Positions 37,127 through 48,300 of a stretch of DNA of 64,000 nucleotides are shown here, one piece after another. The position numbers were made by a program, and so were the translations under genes. The notes beneath the pieces are model-generated. The model saw nothing but the letters and a program-made list of their open reading frames with translations. It had not been told where the DNA came from and did no database searches. The DNA is from Ilyonectria destructans (Eukaryota > Ascomycota > Sordariomycetes > Hypocreales > Nectriaceae): NCBI GenBank assembly GCA_020740775.1, contig JAHEWK010000002.1:4774001-4838000 (forward strand), written 5' to 3'. The stretch's first letter is position 1; each line of letters starts with the position of its first letter.

Positions 37127-38369
37127 TTAAAAGACTTGACAACAACCCAGCCCCCAAGTTCCTCTGTGGGCGTAGTTGAACACGCCATATCGGTTACCAA
37201 CAAAGCAGACAGCTCCGTCCAACGTCTCGTGCGTCTGACCAACCGTCGCTGCTAAATGAAAACTTTGCACCGGCAGGTCTAACGTTGATGTCGCAGCTGA
37301 CCCGCAACCAGACACTTCCGCTTGAGACTTCTGTGCTGTCAATCAGGTCCTAGCCTGTTACCTGAAAAGTCTTCCGTGCCGGTAACAGGTTTAACTCTTG
37401 CTTGGGTAGGGGATAGGGGTAGCTGGAGCCCCACTGGTCTCCATTGACTAACTCGACATTTGGCCAGCCTCATTCCGAGTCATCGGAGCGAGTACGGGAT
37501 TCTGCCTCCAGGCCATCTGTCAACGAATGCAATGTAGTATCAGTCACCCTGTGGTGTATCGACAATGGCACCTTGGTATGGGCTGCTTGCGTTGGGAACG
37601 GGGTTTCCGTTGTTCTTGAGGACGCGGTGTTACTGGTCATACGATCCAAACGGACCACCGCTGGACTTGAGGATGATTTGGCCTTGACCAACCCCCGGGT
37701 CTGTAAGCCAGATGTAGTATGTGCCATTGATTTTGTAGAAGCGAGCGCCTTCAGTGTATCCGAGCTCAGGAATTGTGTGAAAGACAGTCTCGACTTTCTT
37801 GTGTTGCAAGTCGTCTGTCAATTCCGCAACCCAGATTTGAGCGTCGTTTCCATCTGAACCCAGCCGCCATATGCGGCGTACATGGTTCCGTCATGGTCAA
37901 TTACCAGGCCATCGTCGTAATAGCAGTAGTCGCTGATTACAGAGGTTTGTTCCCAGGGACCCTAAATATCTGACGCAGTATAGATGTACGTTTTCTCCGT
38001 ATCTTGGATACATCCAATCCAATAGAAAATCCCGGACTGTTCTTGGTACCTCAAATAGGAAGCATAGATCCCCTGGTTGTACGCACTGCTACCCTGCAGG
38101 CTAAACTTGGGATCAAAGTCGAGGGAGGGGACCGAGCGAGAAAGGTATTCCCAGTTCACAAGGTCATATGATCTCAGAATTTGTGCTGCTGGAGAGAAGT
38201 GCATGTTTGATGCTGAGTAGTAATAGGTGTCGTTGACACGGATCAGATCCGTGTTTGCAAGATCCTGCTAGAGAAATGGCTGTGAAAAGTCTTCAGCAGA
38301 GGCGGCTCCGAACAGTGTCAGGGTTGTTGAAAGCAAGAAGGCAGTATAAGAGTCGATGATAAGAACCAT
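37127..38369 (-). pseudogene. GH43-family glycosidase pseudogene
   Basis: An ATG at 38369 starts a clear signal peptide (ending FGAASAEDFS). Soon after, the frame stops where family members have Trp before QDL (TGG to TAG). It resumes as ANTDLIRVNDTYYYSASNMH, FSPAAQILRSYDLVNWEYLS, a SSAYNQGIYASYLRY stretch and, after another stop, GPWEQTSVISD and DDGLVIDHDGTMYAAYGG, all typical of the five-blade propeller of GH43 xylosidases/arabinofuranosidases. A frameshift then leads into AQIWVAELTDDLQHKK and GYTEGARFYKINGTYYIWLT, more stops (at positions of GSYDQ and QGDW) and a shifted beta-sandwich tail ending near 37127. At least four stops and two frameshifts show loss of function. It would once have been a secreted hemicellulose-degrading enzyme. 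Confidence 0.85.
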
Positions 38370-39097
38370 TCCCTTAAATGATGCTGAATGGGTTGGAACT
38401 ATTTTCTCAGATTGGACTAATCCCATGGGTTCTCTGGCTCTTTAATACTTCAAGTCCAGTTTGTTTGCCTCAACTCGAACCGCCAGCTTCTGGACATGTA
38501 CCATGCTGGATTGGATATTAGAGCCATCGAGGAGAACCTTGCATACATTCCCTTACTGGCGCGGAGACAATCTGTCTACCAAAGTCGGATCATTCTGATG
38601 TGTACTATAACTATCTCCTGTAGGGTAATGACAGAGTTGCCTACTCTCGACACAGACGTTGAAGAAAGCTCCGGTGGGGTATTCTAATTGTTGCGCGATT
38701 GAGACTGTTCACTGGTTACAATTCTTGCCCTGGTTTCCGGCTGAACCTAATTTGGCTCTCCCCCCGCACTCTAATTAGCCGAGGGAACAACCCTGTCAGT
38801 CTATAGTCGGCCTGTATACCCTCAACCTGAGTACAATCTCTACATGGGGCTTGTCGAAAGCCAAGGTGTACATACCACAGTCCATACAGTCTCACTATGG
38901 GTATCCACACTCCTGGCAGCGTGGATTGTGGTTCAACAAGGCTTAACCTGAATGGTTGATCGTGGGACGCCATGACAAGCTTTCAATTCAGTTGTTCCAT
39001 TTTTGGACCGAGTAATTTTGAAGAGATTGAGCTCCCCAATCTCTCAATTGGTACAGAAAGCTCTTCCAAGTGAGGTGACTCGTTAATATATTCTATG
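38370..39097. other. Intergenic region, nothing recognised
   Basis: Between the glycosidase pseudogene's start and the 3' end of the regulator gene. The 85-codon minus frame at 38716-38973 has no domain. Confidence 0.5.
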
Positions 39098-41967
39098 TTA
39101 TCCAGCCTGAGCCCCACTGCTTCCCTGATCCTCTCGAGGGGAAGTAAAATTTGTTTGCCCAATAAATTCCATCACCTGGTCATTGTTGTTGAACCAGTCT
39201 TCTAACTCTGCTGGGTTACTCATCCATATCGGGTTAACTCCCTGGTGGCCCTCAATGCCACCCATGGCATCGGCACCAGTAGCATGCCTGGCTACCTCGT
39301 TACGGCCTGGATATAATCCAGTCGCCTCCTGTTGTGCGTGGTTAAGGCCCACATGGGTGAAGCCAAGCGCGTTCAGGCAGGTATTTAGCTCAGCTCCAGC
39401 ATTCGGTTGGTCCACGGGTGGGGTCGACTCGCGAAACTCGATATAACGAAGCGCCACACGGTAAAGCGCTTTGGATAGGCGATACATGTTGGCGGCGGCG
39501 TCTGGGACTGGTGGGCCAGTGTCTATCGAGGCGACAAAACTCTGGAGGCGGGAGAGATCGATTTCATCCCTGGTCTCGATGACTTGACAGAAAACCACAA
39601 TAAAGGGTATAAATGGAGCGTAAAGTAACGTCCTATGCGAATTAGAAACATTCAAGAACCTAGGGGTGATATTCCCTGCTCGAGGTAATAAAGGAGGCAC
39701 CCCTAGATCTAGCCACATCGCCACTTACCACTGTACATATGCACGATAGTACATGGAATGATTATGTTCGAGAAACCTCATACAATCTTGATGGCGCTCG
39801 AGTGTTGCTCTCGCAGCTTCGATGCACTCTGGGGCGAATGTCGTGGGCTTTTCCAAGGGAGAGAGGCTTGAACGATATACAAGCGTGAGGAGCGAGAGGC
39901 GGAAAATATCATCCGTGATGAATATGAACTTCGACATTGGCTTCCCAATCTTGTCGATCATTTCATTGACCAATTTTCTCTGCCTCAACAGTCAGCTTAC
40001 AAACTTGGACATAAAATTTGAGCGTTGACAGCGCAATGGGAATTACTCACACCCATTCCGTATTGCTTTCTCCTAATCTCGTTCAAGTCATTCGCGAGGG
40101 CCTGCACTCGAGACTGCCGCACCTGAACCGGTTGGACAAGAGAATTAGGGCTGTATAGAAGCTCATAGATACTCCCTTGACATCTAGCAGTCATAATCCA
40201 CAAGGAAATATTCGGTGACAGTGGATTGGGATAAAAGTCCTCCATATCGGGCATAGACACAGTCACATCCCAATCTGGAATCGTTGAGGCGCGTCCTAAG
40301 CGGAGTGACAAGCCCTTTTCGACCATATACACATTCCAGAAGAGAAATCTTTTGCGCTGGATAGTCTTGGTATCGTCATTCTTCATAGACAAAACTTGGT
40401 GATATCCCAGCGTCTGACACAGTTCAGCTGCCTTGGATATCAGAGTCCAGCAGAGCAAGGGTTTTGAAATATCAATAGCGTGAAAGGCCTAGGCAATTCG
40501 TTAGCCATTTTAAGCTCTGGTAAAGACTGGGGCATCCATACACCTAAAAGAAGTGCGCCAATCATACGAGAAGTGGCAGGGAGGTGCAAAGGCAAATTTG
40601 CAAGGGCCGTCTCTAGATTAGAACGGCACATTTGGAGATATGGAAGTATCTCATCCTCCTGTTCTGGAGTGCGAGACACGTAATCCAAGAATAGGTTCAG
40701 AAGACCGGCATTCGCCGTAATAAAGTCGGCTTGGGAATAGTTTTCGGAAAAGTAAACGTGGAGGCAGAGCTCTGAGAAATTCTCCAAGGGGGAGAACTCG
40801 TGGATCATGGTGACCATCTCTGTGGGTACGGCTGAGAACCGATAAGATCATGTAAGCTTAAATGACGACTGAGAGCGGCAAATGACAGGAAATCATGGCT
40901 GAAGATGTTTGAGTGGGGGAATCACCTTTTGCGGCGCGTATCAAAGCCACGGTCATTTGGATGGGCGGTAATTCATTGCCCCGGAAAGAGACACATGGGA
41001 TTGGGTGGGCATCGGGATACGACATGCTAGTTGCGCCGTTGTGTTGCTTTAGAGAATCGACAACATGGTGCAGAGAGGCTAAGGTATGCTGCATCTCAAG
41101 GCTCGCGGAGTCTTGTATGGAGTCGTTCCGAAAGGCGTTCTGGAGGAACTCATTGGCGAAGGCGGAGTGGGCTGCTAGGGACGACTCTCCCTCGACAGCG
41201 GGACTGTCGGAAGCTACCATAGTCACATGGCCAAGGTGGGCGGACGTCGATGTCGGTATGGAGGGCGTAGGTGAATCTGCCGGGCTCTCTTTGAACGGCG
41301 TTGGTTGAGCACCCGGAGTTGAAAAGCTCATCTGCAGGTCTTGAAGGAGTTGGGTGACTCCTTCGAGCCGACGATCAATGACATCGATCTTTTTCTCACT
41401 ACGGAGTGGCAAAGCAGTCAGGGTCGGTTCTCATGGTCGAATTCTTTGGATCTGGTTGGGATGAAGACTCACTATTGGGCGGACAGGAGGATCCTCGTGC
41501 GCTTCTCTTTGGGGCCGGTGTTGGTGTGGCGGCAGGGGATTTTGGCGCCGAGACAGTAGGAACACGGGGAGTTTCTGTCACAGCGGATCTACACTGTTTG
41601 TATGAGCCATGCCAGAGCGGCCAAATAGATGGGTTTGCAAATAAAGAAGCGAGTGTGCAGCTATAATGGACCGACCAGACAGTCATACATGCGTCCATCC
41701 ATCTCTACATCCATCGCGAATGAATGCAAAGAGCTACAGCACTCACAAGGCGGAACTGCAAAGCCCGACAGGGGTGTCTGTCTGACCCAGGAAACTCCTT
41801 AAACACGTACCTTTCGGCCGCGACAAGCGTCACACTGCAGGCATGTAAGCGAGAGAGATGAGATTCCGGGGTCATAACCTAGCACTGACAGCTCGGCGGA
41901 TTCCAACCGCCGGCGGCTCGTTCAACTGCGAGTCGGAACCCTCGTCTCGGGGAGAGTCGTGGGCCAT
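39098..41967 (-). CDS. Zn2Cys6 fungal-specific transcription factor, eight exons
   Basis: Eight exons (41967-41890, 41834-41811, 41588-41473, 41398-40926, 40831-40542, 40488-40051, 39979-39729, 39632-39098) join to exactly 735 codons including the stop. The zinc cluster is split over two introns: RRA | CDACRGRK | IRCDRNSPCSYCLGAKIPC, with Cys27, 30, 37, 43, 46 and 53. Linker and coiled-coil follow (QYEKKIDVIDRRLEGVTQLL), then the fungal-specific regulatory domain: ENFSELCLHVYFSENYSQAD, GALLLGAFHAIDISKPLLCW, KAAELCQTLGYHQ and LFWNVYMVEKGLSLRLGRAS. It is a nuclear regulator. The layout resembles activators of plant-polysaccharide genes, and a GH43 remnant lies next door, but the target is not known. 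Exon 2 is a 24-nt microexon. Confidence 0.9.
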
Positions 41968-42842
41968 ACGGCGCAATACCGGTTGCAGCGGGTGAAACAA
42001 CGTCAACTGCGGGCGGCTGTGAGGCCGAGGAAAAGTCTAACGGGGAAGGCGTCCGGTGGTTAAGAAGAATAAGTCTCGATAAAAATGTCGTGCTATTTCT
42101 CGCGCCCGGACTTGGCCATTACGTCAAGGATTGTGTTTGACTCGCCGCGACTCCACGCGGAACACGCGGATTCCGCGCACGCGAACCACTCCACTGGGCG
42201 GTTCATGGCGAGAGTGGATCCGGCGAACACTGCGTCTCTGATCTAGTCAGTGCGCAGAGAGCCAAGCCATGACGAAAATCAGTATTAAATTATTAATAGC
42301 CACGTTCGTATTTAGGCGTCTATTAATAGCTACTCTAATCTCACTTTTGTTCTTATATAAACGATTTCAGCCCACTGGATGCCCAGAGTGTCTCTTGTCA
42401 AGGCCCAAGATAGGGGTTCAATCCCTTGCTAAATGTGCCGACCCCAGGCCACGATGGAAGATGAGTCTGCAGGCGTCCCGTTGAGACCAGCCGACTTGGC
42501 ATCGGGATATTGGATATCCAAAAATATCACTCGAACCTGGAAAAACCGTGGCGTTGCGGGTCTGTAAGGCAACTGGCGACATCTCATGCGACGTTTTTAC
42601 TCGATCTCCGGTGCAACCGAGAAGTTGTCCCTCGTTGATGGCCTATGATCCCTTCTGTATTCGACTAGGTTCCTCCCGCGCCGCCCCATGACGCCGCCAA
42701 ACTATTTCAATCCCATCAACCCCAAATAGCTCGGATACGCCTCTCGGAGTGGGCCAGGATGCCTCCCGTCAACCCACGTGGTTAACCCCGGGACTCTATT
42801 TTGACAACATATCTGTGGGTCTTCTTCATCCAGGAAACGAAA
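41968..42842. other. Intergenic region with an AT-rich patch
   Basis: Promoter side of the regulator. Around 42280-42360 an AT-rich patch carries two copies of TATTAATAGC about 30 nt apart, possibly a small decayed insertion. No gene recognised. Confidence 0.4.
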
Positions 42843-43439
42843 CTAGACAAGGCTTTTCTCGAAGATTTTGTAATCAGTCGGCGCTGCGAGAATCTTGGCC
42901 AATTCTGGGTAGTCGTCGCCAAAACTCCCAAGCTTGACGACTTTATAACCCATTCTCAGATACCACGCCTGCAATCTTTCCTTGCCCGCGTGCTGGAAGG
43001 TGGTGGGTACGAGCAGCTCAAGCTGCATAATTGTGCATCCACGTCTGCGGCATTCGTCTTCGGCGAACAGAGCCATCTGCCGACCTAGTCCCGTCCCTGT
43101 GTGCTGGGCATCGAGTGCCAGCATGCCGAACTCGCCGCGGTCAGACGTCAGAAGCTTGATGAAGATGCAGCCGACGGGTTCGCCGGTGCTATTGAGGTAA
43201 GCCACCGCGAGTTGGCCGTTGCGGAAGAATTGAGCAACTTCTGCCGAGGAAGTGCGCTGGTACGAAGGCAGGAATATGTCCTGTTCAGCGTCGGCGTAGA
43301 CGGTATTAACGATGTCGGTTATAGTAGCGACGAGTGAGGCGTCATCTGCGCTGGTAGGGGGCGGGATCTTGATGGTGATGGCATTATTTTGATCGGCCAT
43401 GCCGGTCTTGTTCTCGGCCTTCGACGCGTGGTCTATCAT
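42843..43439 (-). CDS. GNAT-family N-acetyltransferase
   Basis: A single exon of 198 residues (Met at 43439; a second Met at 43400 starting MADQNN gives 185). The GNAT fold is seen from about residue 45: LAVAYLNSTGEPVGCIFIKL (beta strands 2-4), EFGMLALDAQHTGTGLGRQM with the acetyl-CoA loop (Q/RxxGxG-like HTGTGLG), then IMQLELLVP, and ERLQAWYLRMGYKVV (motif B, Trp-Tyr near the alpha-4 helix). Members acetylate small molecules or proteins using acetyl-CoA; the substrate here is unknown. No signal peptide. The C-terminus (YKIFEKSLV) resembles the KxL ends of small fungal GNATs. Confidence 0.88.
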   Translation of the reverse strand: MIDHASKAENKTGMADQNNAITIKIPPPTSADDASLVATITDIVNTVYADAEQDIFLPSYQRTSSAEVAQFFRNGQLAVAYLNSTGEPVGCIFIKLLTSDRGEFGMLALDAQHTGTGLGRQMALFAEDECRRRGCTIMQLELLVPTTFQHAGKERLQAWYLRMGYKVVKLGSFGDDYPELAKILAAPTDYKIFEKSLV

Positions 43440-43927
43440 CTTGACACCTTTATTACGTTGATGGAAATGATTCCAAACTCCTTTAACCAGTTTAAGAAGA
43501 GTAGCGCAAAAGTGAGAGATTTTGGTGAGTTGGTAAGATTCGACTTGTCCGAAAATCTTAGCGATTCTGAGGTGTTTAGTTGCGGGTCGGGAGTCTTCCT
43601 ATAGCAATTATTCAGGTTGTCTCACTGTTTTGTCCCGTTTTGAAGCATGAAAGCAACTCTAAGAGCGAATAGGGTCTTAGCGGGGAAGATCTTACTTTGT
43701 ACATCACGTAATATACTTGCTCATCAATGCGTAGTCCGTAGCATAAGCGCTTGTGAGATAGTTCAATCTCGCCCACCAGCGGTCAACTGAACCAAAGAGC
43801 GTACATGGTGCATCAAGAAAACCACATATCTGATAAATTGGGGTGGGTATTGAGGAGAGTTCATTTTAGCTTCATATTATACACGCTGTCTCTACCTCAG
43901 TGAGATAAATCAGCATAGGCGCTGCCC
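43440..43927. other. Intergenic region, nothing recognised
   Basis: Upstream of the acetyltransferase and downstream of the TMEM14 gene. The frame at 43389-43604 shows no domain. Confidence 0.5.
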
Positions 43928-44389
43928 TTAAACGCCATATGTAAACTCCCGGTACTTCTTCTGGTAATAGTACGTCGCAAGTCCACCAGCAGCACCAAGG
44001 GCAAGCGGCACAGGTGCCCTCGCTCCCGTCTTGATTATTCTGGGAACGGCAGAACCAGTCAGAAGCACACTGTTGGCGAGCGCAAGCTCCGCACCGTAGT
44101 CCTTGTTCTGCTTGAGGAGGTATCCTAGCGTGCAAGAGTCAGTTCAACAGTCCAATGCGTGGCTTTGAAGACCATCAGAGAAATAGTGGGACGACAAACC
44201 AGCATAAGCGTATGAGACACCGAGTCCGACACCGGCGACGAGAGAAGGAACTGAGCGCGTTCGCAGATAGCCGGCGGTTCCGCCAGCGGTCACTACCAAT
44301 TGACATCACGGTCAGTGGCCAATCGCCTGGTTAATGTCGCGGATGAACTCACAAAGCGCGGCGAGAGTGAAGGACGGATGTTCAGCCAT
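43928..44389 (-). CDS. TMEM14-family small membrane protein
   Basis: Three exons (44389-44353, 44292-44200, 44124-43928) join to 108 residues; the second intron uses a weaker donor (gtttgt). The product has four hydrophobic stretches with glycine-rich turns: LTAGGTAGYLRTRSVPSLVA, GVGLGVSYAYAGYLL, LANSVLLTGSAVPRIIKTG and PVPLALGAAGGLATYYYQKK. This is the TMEM14 (Tmemb_14) family, whose animal member TMEM14C acts in the mitochondrial inner membrane in porphyrin supply. In fungi the role is not established; an organelle membrane location is likely. None of the pieces is long enough to stand out as a frame, but the splice joins and the family match agree. Confidence 0.87.
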
Positions 44390-45370
44390 GATTGAGTGAA
44401 TTTGTGTATTTCGTGTTTCGGTGAAGACAGAAACGTGGCGGGAACACGAGGGCTCGAGTTTTCCAGATGCTCGCGTCTCGGTGTTTCGCGCTTCGGGGGA
44501 ATCTCGGCAGAATGTGAGGTGCTTGGCGATGGCACCATTCTCCACTCGATGAAGAAAAAAGAAATCGCGAAAATGGATTCTTTAACGGATCAAGAGAGAT
44601 AGTGGGTTGCAAGATAATTACTCTCAGTTGCTTCTGTAATACACATGACACTTCAACCCAATTCTCTACTCCATATCTCATGCGGTCATGAGACTTTACT
44701 GAAGTGGTCTCATCTCCAGGGTAGGTTCACATTGACTGCAGTTTCCAAGCCTCATCCTTCTATACCAGCCGAATGATTAGTGTCAAGAGGTTAAAATGTG
44801 GCATTGCGATGAAGATTACTAGCTATCTACCTAGGGTGAGTGAATTGGCGCCTGTATGAGTTCCCGGCTGCCTGAGGCTACAGCTGCCGTAGGCGGTCGT
44901 GCGTTTCCTTCAACAACACAGCCATGTTTGTTTGTGACGTGGGCCAAGTATGAGTCTTCCGGTTGAGCGCCTGCCGAATGTTTGTAGTTGTTTATGGTTG
45001 CTACATAGCCCAGCAATTGAATCTGTTATTAATTGCATTTGCGCTGGCAATTAGGCAGCAATTGGAGAAGCAAAGTCGATACGGGAGGCCCACCAACGCC
45101 GCCATTGGTTGTATGTGATGTTTCACACGGGACATCACCAACCGCTGAACATGACTGGCTGCCTGACTTTTTCTACTTTCTGTTTGCTCGCTCTTCGATG
45201 CCTCAGGAATTTCACCCTGTTGTTCAGGTCAACCTCGCTCCCCGCATTCTCTGCTGCTCGTTTTCTCAAACCTACATCACCTTGGCCCTGACCCGCAAGA
45301 CACGACAACAAAACGCGAAGATTTGACTACGAGAAAGGAGGAAAGAAGATCGGTGGATCGGTGGCCTGAA
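44390..45370. other. Intergenic region between divergent genes
   Basis: Promoters of the TMEM14 gene (left) and the large helicase gene (right). The small frames on both strands at 44293-45326 are not supported. Confidence 0.5.
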
Positions 45371-48300
45371 ATGTCTTCGCACTGGAGGTAAGACTCTCGA
45401 GTTACGCCGGACGCTGTGTGACGATGCTGACAACCCCAAAGAGCCCGTGGCGCTGGGCCTCTTCTCTCGGACGACTCGCTCAAGCCCTGCTTCTCTTTCA
45501 AGCGACAAGGATTTTGCAAATTCGGTACTAGATGTAAATTCTCCCACGATACCACCGAGACACACTCAGGTCACGCTTCCCAACCTTCCAACAACGCTCC
45601 CCGCCCTCCCCGTCCTCCCCGCGATGGAAAGCTGCTCGAGTGGAAGCGCCTGTTGGAGCAGGGCTACTCGCCAGCCAGGCTCGCTGCTACAGCCGTCAGT
45701 CGCTTCTTCCAACTTGGCCTCGAGTTGATGGATGGCGACGTTGGCGCTGCGCAGGAGGCCATCAAGCTCCTCGCAACCGACGAGGGCCTGGGCTTCATCA
45801 AGCTCGTTTCGGATCGACACATCCCGACTGCAACACGCGAGGCTGCCAGACTCGCCTTGTGGCAGACTAAGGTCAAGCCGCTCTTTTCCCTTGTGACTCA
45901 CTCCCGTGTCATCGATTCTGCCGTCTTGGAACAACAGGTTGCTTCGGTCTTCAACTTCATCTACGGAGTTGGTGGCGCCCGCATGCAGGCTTTCTTCGAC
46001 TACATCGTCCGACTCGTCAAGTCCTGGCCGACAGTCACTCCAGATACTCTGTCCCGAATGGCAACGGTGGAACTGTCTCTTGCTGTCTTGTCGAAGGTGG
46101 TGGACTGCAACAGCACTGCCGCCCTTGGCCCCGGCTTTTCCAAGTTGGTTTCCGACTTCGTCGAAATCATCAAGCAGCCGTCGAACCCAGACGAAGAATT
46201 CCCCCAACTTCAGGCCGCCAAGTATCTGGAGTACATCCAACAACGGCAGGAAGTGGGTGACAACATACCGGAATTCCAGCGTACCCATGTCCCCGTCACT
46301 CGAGAGACGTTCGTGTTGCGGCGAGACCTTCCTGGTCGCTTATCCGCCGATGGCCCGCGCCACGACAACGACCATACGGACATCACGAAGATCAAGATCA
46401 TGCCTACCTACCAGGAGATTGTTTCACCTCGGGGAGAGTACTTGCCAACCAACGACCCGTCCGAATGGCATGTCAAGGGTATTCGTGGACGTCTCGACAG
46501 GGAATTTCGTCTCGTGAGAGAGGACACTGTCGGACAACTTCGAGACTCCGTTCGAGAGATGCTCGAGTTCGCCCGGAACCTCAACGAAAGCGCCGCCCAC
46601 CGATCTCAAAACAGCATGAGAACGTACACATACGACTACCCCACCGCGATCGCCGTCGAATTCCACAGAATCGGTGGCCTAGAGATGGTGGTCCGCTGCG
46701 ACCAACTCCCTGCGGTCCAAAAGATGAGCGACACTCGGCGAAAAGATTGGTGGATGCAGAGCAAACGACTGCAAGCGGGCGCACTCGTGTGCATGTTCGA
46801 CGTGACTGGCTCGATGCTTTTCTGCACCGTGTCTGATACAACTATGAGAAGCAAAGATGACAAGGAAGCCCGACGAAACAAAGACGAAGAGACTGATGAC
46901 GGCGCGGCGCGTTCGCCGCCTCTCACGCTTTCAGACGACCCAGAATCGCTCTTTGTCAAACTCCAGCTTGTCGACGAAGGCAAGCATGAGATCAAACAGG
47001 CCATGGAATGGTACCGGGATATCCGCCCTCTTCGTCGGCATCTTGTTGAGTTCCCCGGTGTCCTCCTCGCATCCTTCCAGCACACCCTCACAGCCCTGCA
47101 ACAAATGCATCACAGACCCAACATCCCTTTCCAGTCTCTTCTAGCGCCAGCGGATGGTTCTGCACCAGAGGAGATCAAGGCACCTCAGTATGCGAGGCAA
47201 TTTGGCTTCGCGTTCGACCTGAACACTATCACCAGCAACAACACTGCCTATGCCATCAATCCCCAGCAGCCTCCCGATCCAAGCCAACTTGCAGAACGGT
47301 CTACCCTCGACTCAACTCAGTCCGCTGCGCTTGTGAACACGCTGTCAAGGGAGCTTTCACTCATCCAAGGCCCTCCTGGCACTGGCAAGAGCTACACTGG
47401 AGAAAAGATTGTCAAGGTGCTGCTTGCAAACAAGGACAAGGCCAAGCTTGGTCCCATTTTGTGCGTTTGCTACACCAATCACGCCTTGGATCAACTGCTG
47501 GAACACCTGCTCGACGACGGGACCAAAAGCATCATTCGAATCGGGTCTCGATCGAAATCCGAGCGACTCCAGAACCTGAACCTCCGCACCGTCGTCAAAG
47601 GATTCCTTCGGACCAAATCGGAGAAGAGTGGCCTCTATTCAGCGGAGCAACTGATCAAGGAGCATGTGGGCCGGGGGAACGAGCTGCTCAGGCAATTGTC
47701 AGTTTGTGACTCCTGGAGATCCGTCAAGAATTTCTTAGCCACCGAATATCCCCGACATCACACAGAGCTTTTCGGAGAGACTTCCGTTGGGTGGGAGACG
47801 GTCAGACATCAGCCAGAGAATATCATCGACATATGGATTCAGAGTGGGCCTCGACTTCAGAACCCCAACCGCTCTCCAGACATCCTCAAAGCACTTCCAC
47901 TCCAGACCATGACGTACAACGAGCGACTGGGACTGTATCGCCACTGGCTGAAGAGTATCAGAGCCCCGATCATCGCAAAGCTTGTGACCGTCCAAGGACA
48001 ATACAACGAAGAGATCAAGCACCGGGACCGAATCCGCGGGGATGTGGACTTGCGTTGTCTCCAGGAAGCCGAGATCGTCGGTGCCACGACAACGGGCCTT
48101 GCGAAAAGCCTGGAAACTCTTCGCAAGCTACGATGCAAGGTCATGCTCTGTGAAGAAGCCGGTGAGGTGCTCGAGGCGCACATTCTGACTGCTCTTCTCC
48201 CGTCCGTGGAGCATGGCATCTTGATCGGCGACCATCTTCAACTCCGACCCCAGATTCAGAACTACGACCTGCAGAGCACCAACCCTCGCGGCCAACAGTA

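Noticed and set aside
42269..42360. Possible transposon remnant in an AT-rich patch
   Set aside because: Only a short repeated TATTAATAGC was seen; no terminal repeats, target-site duplications or coding remnants.
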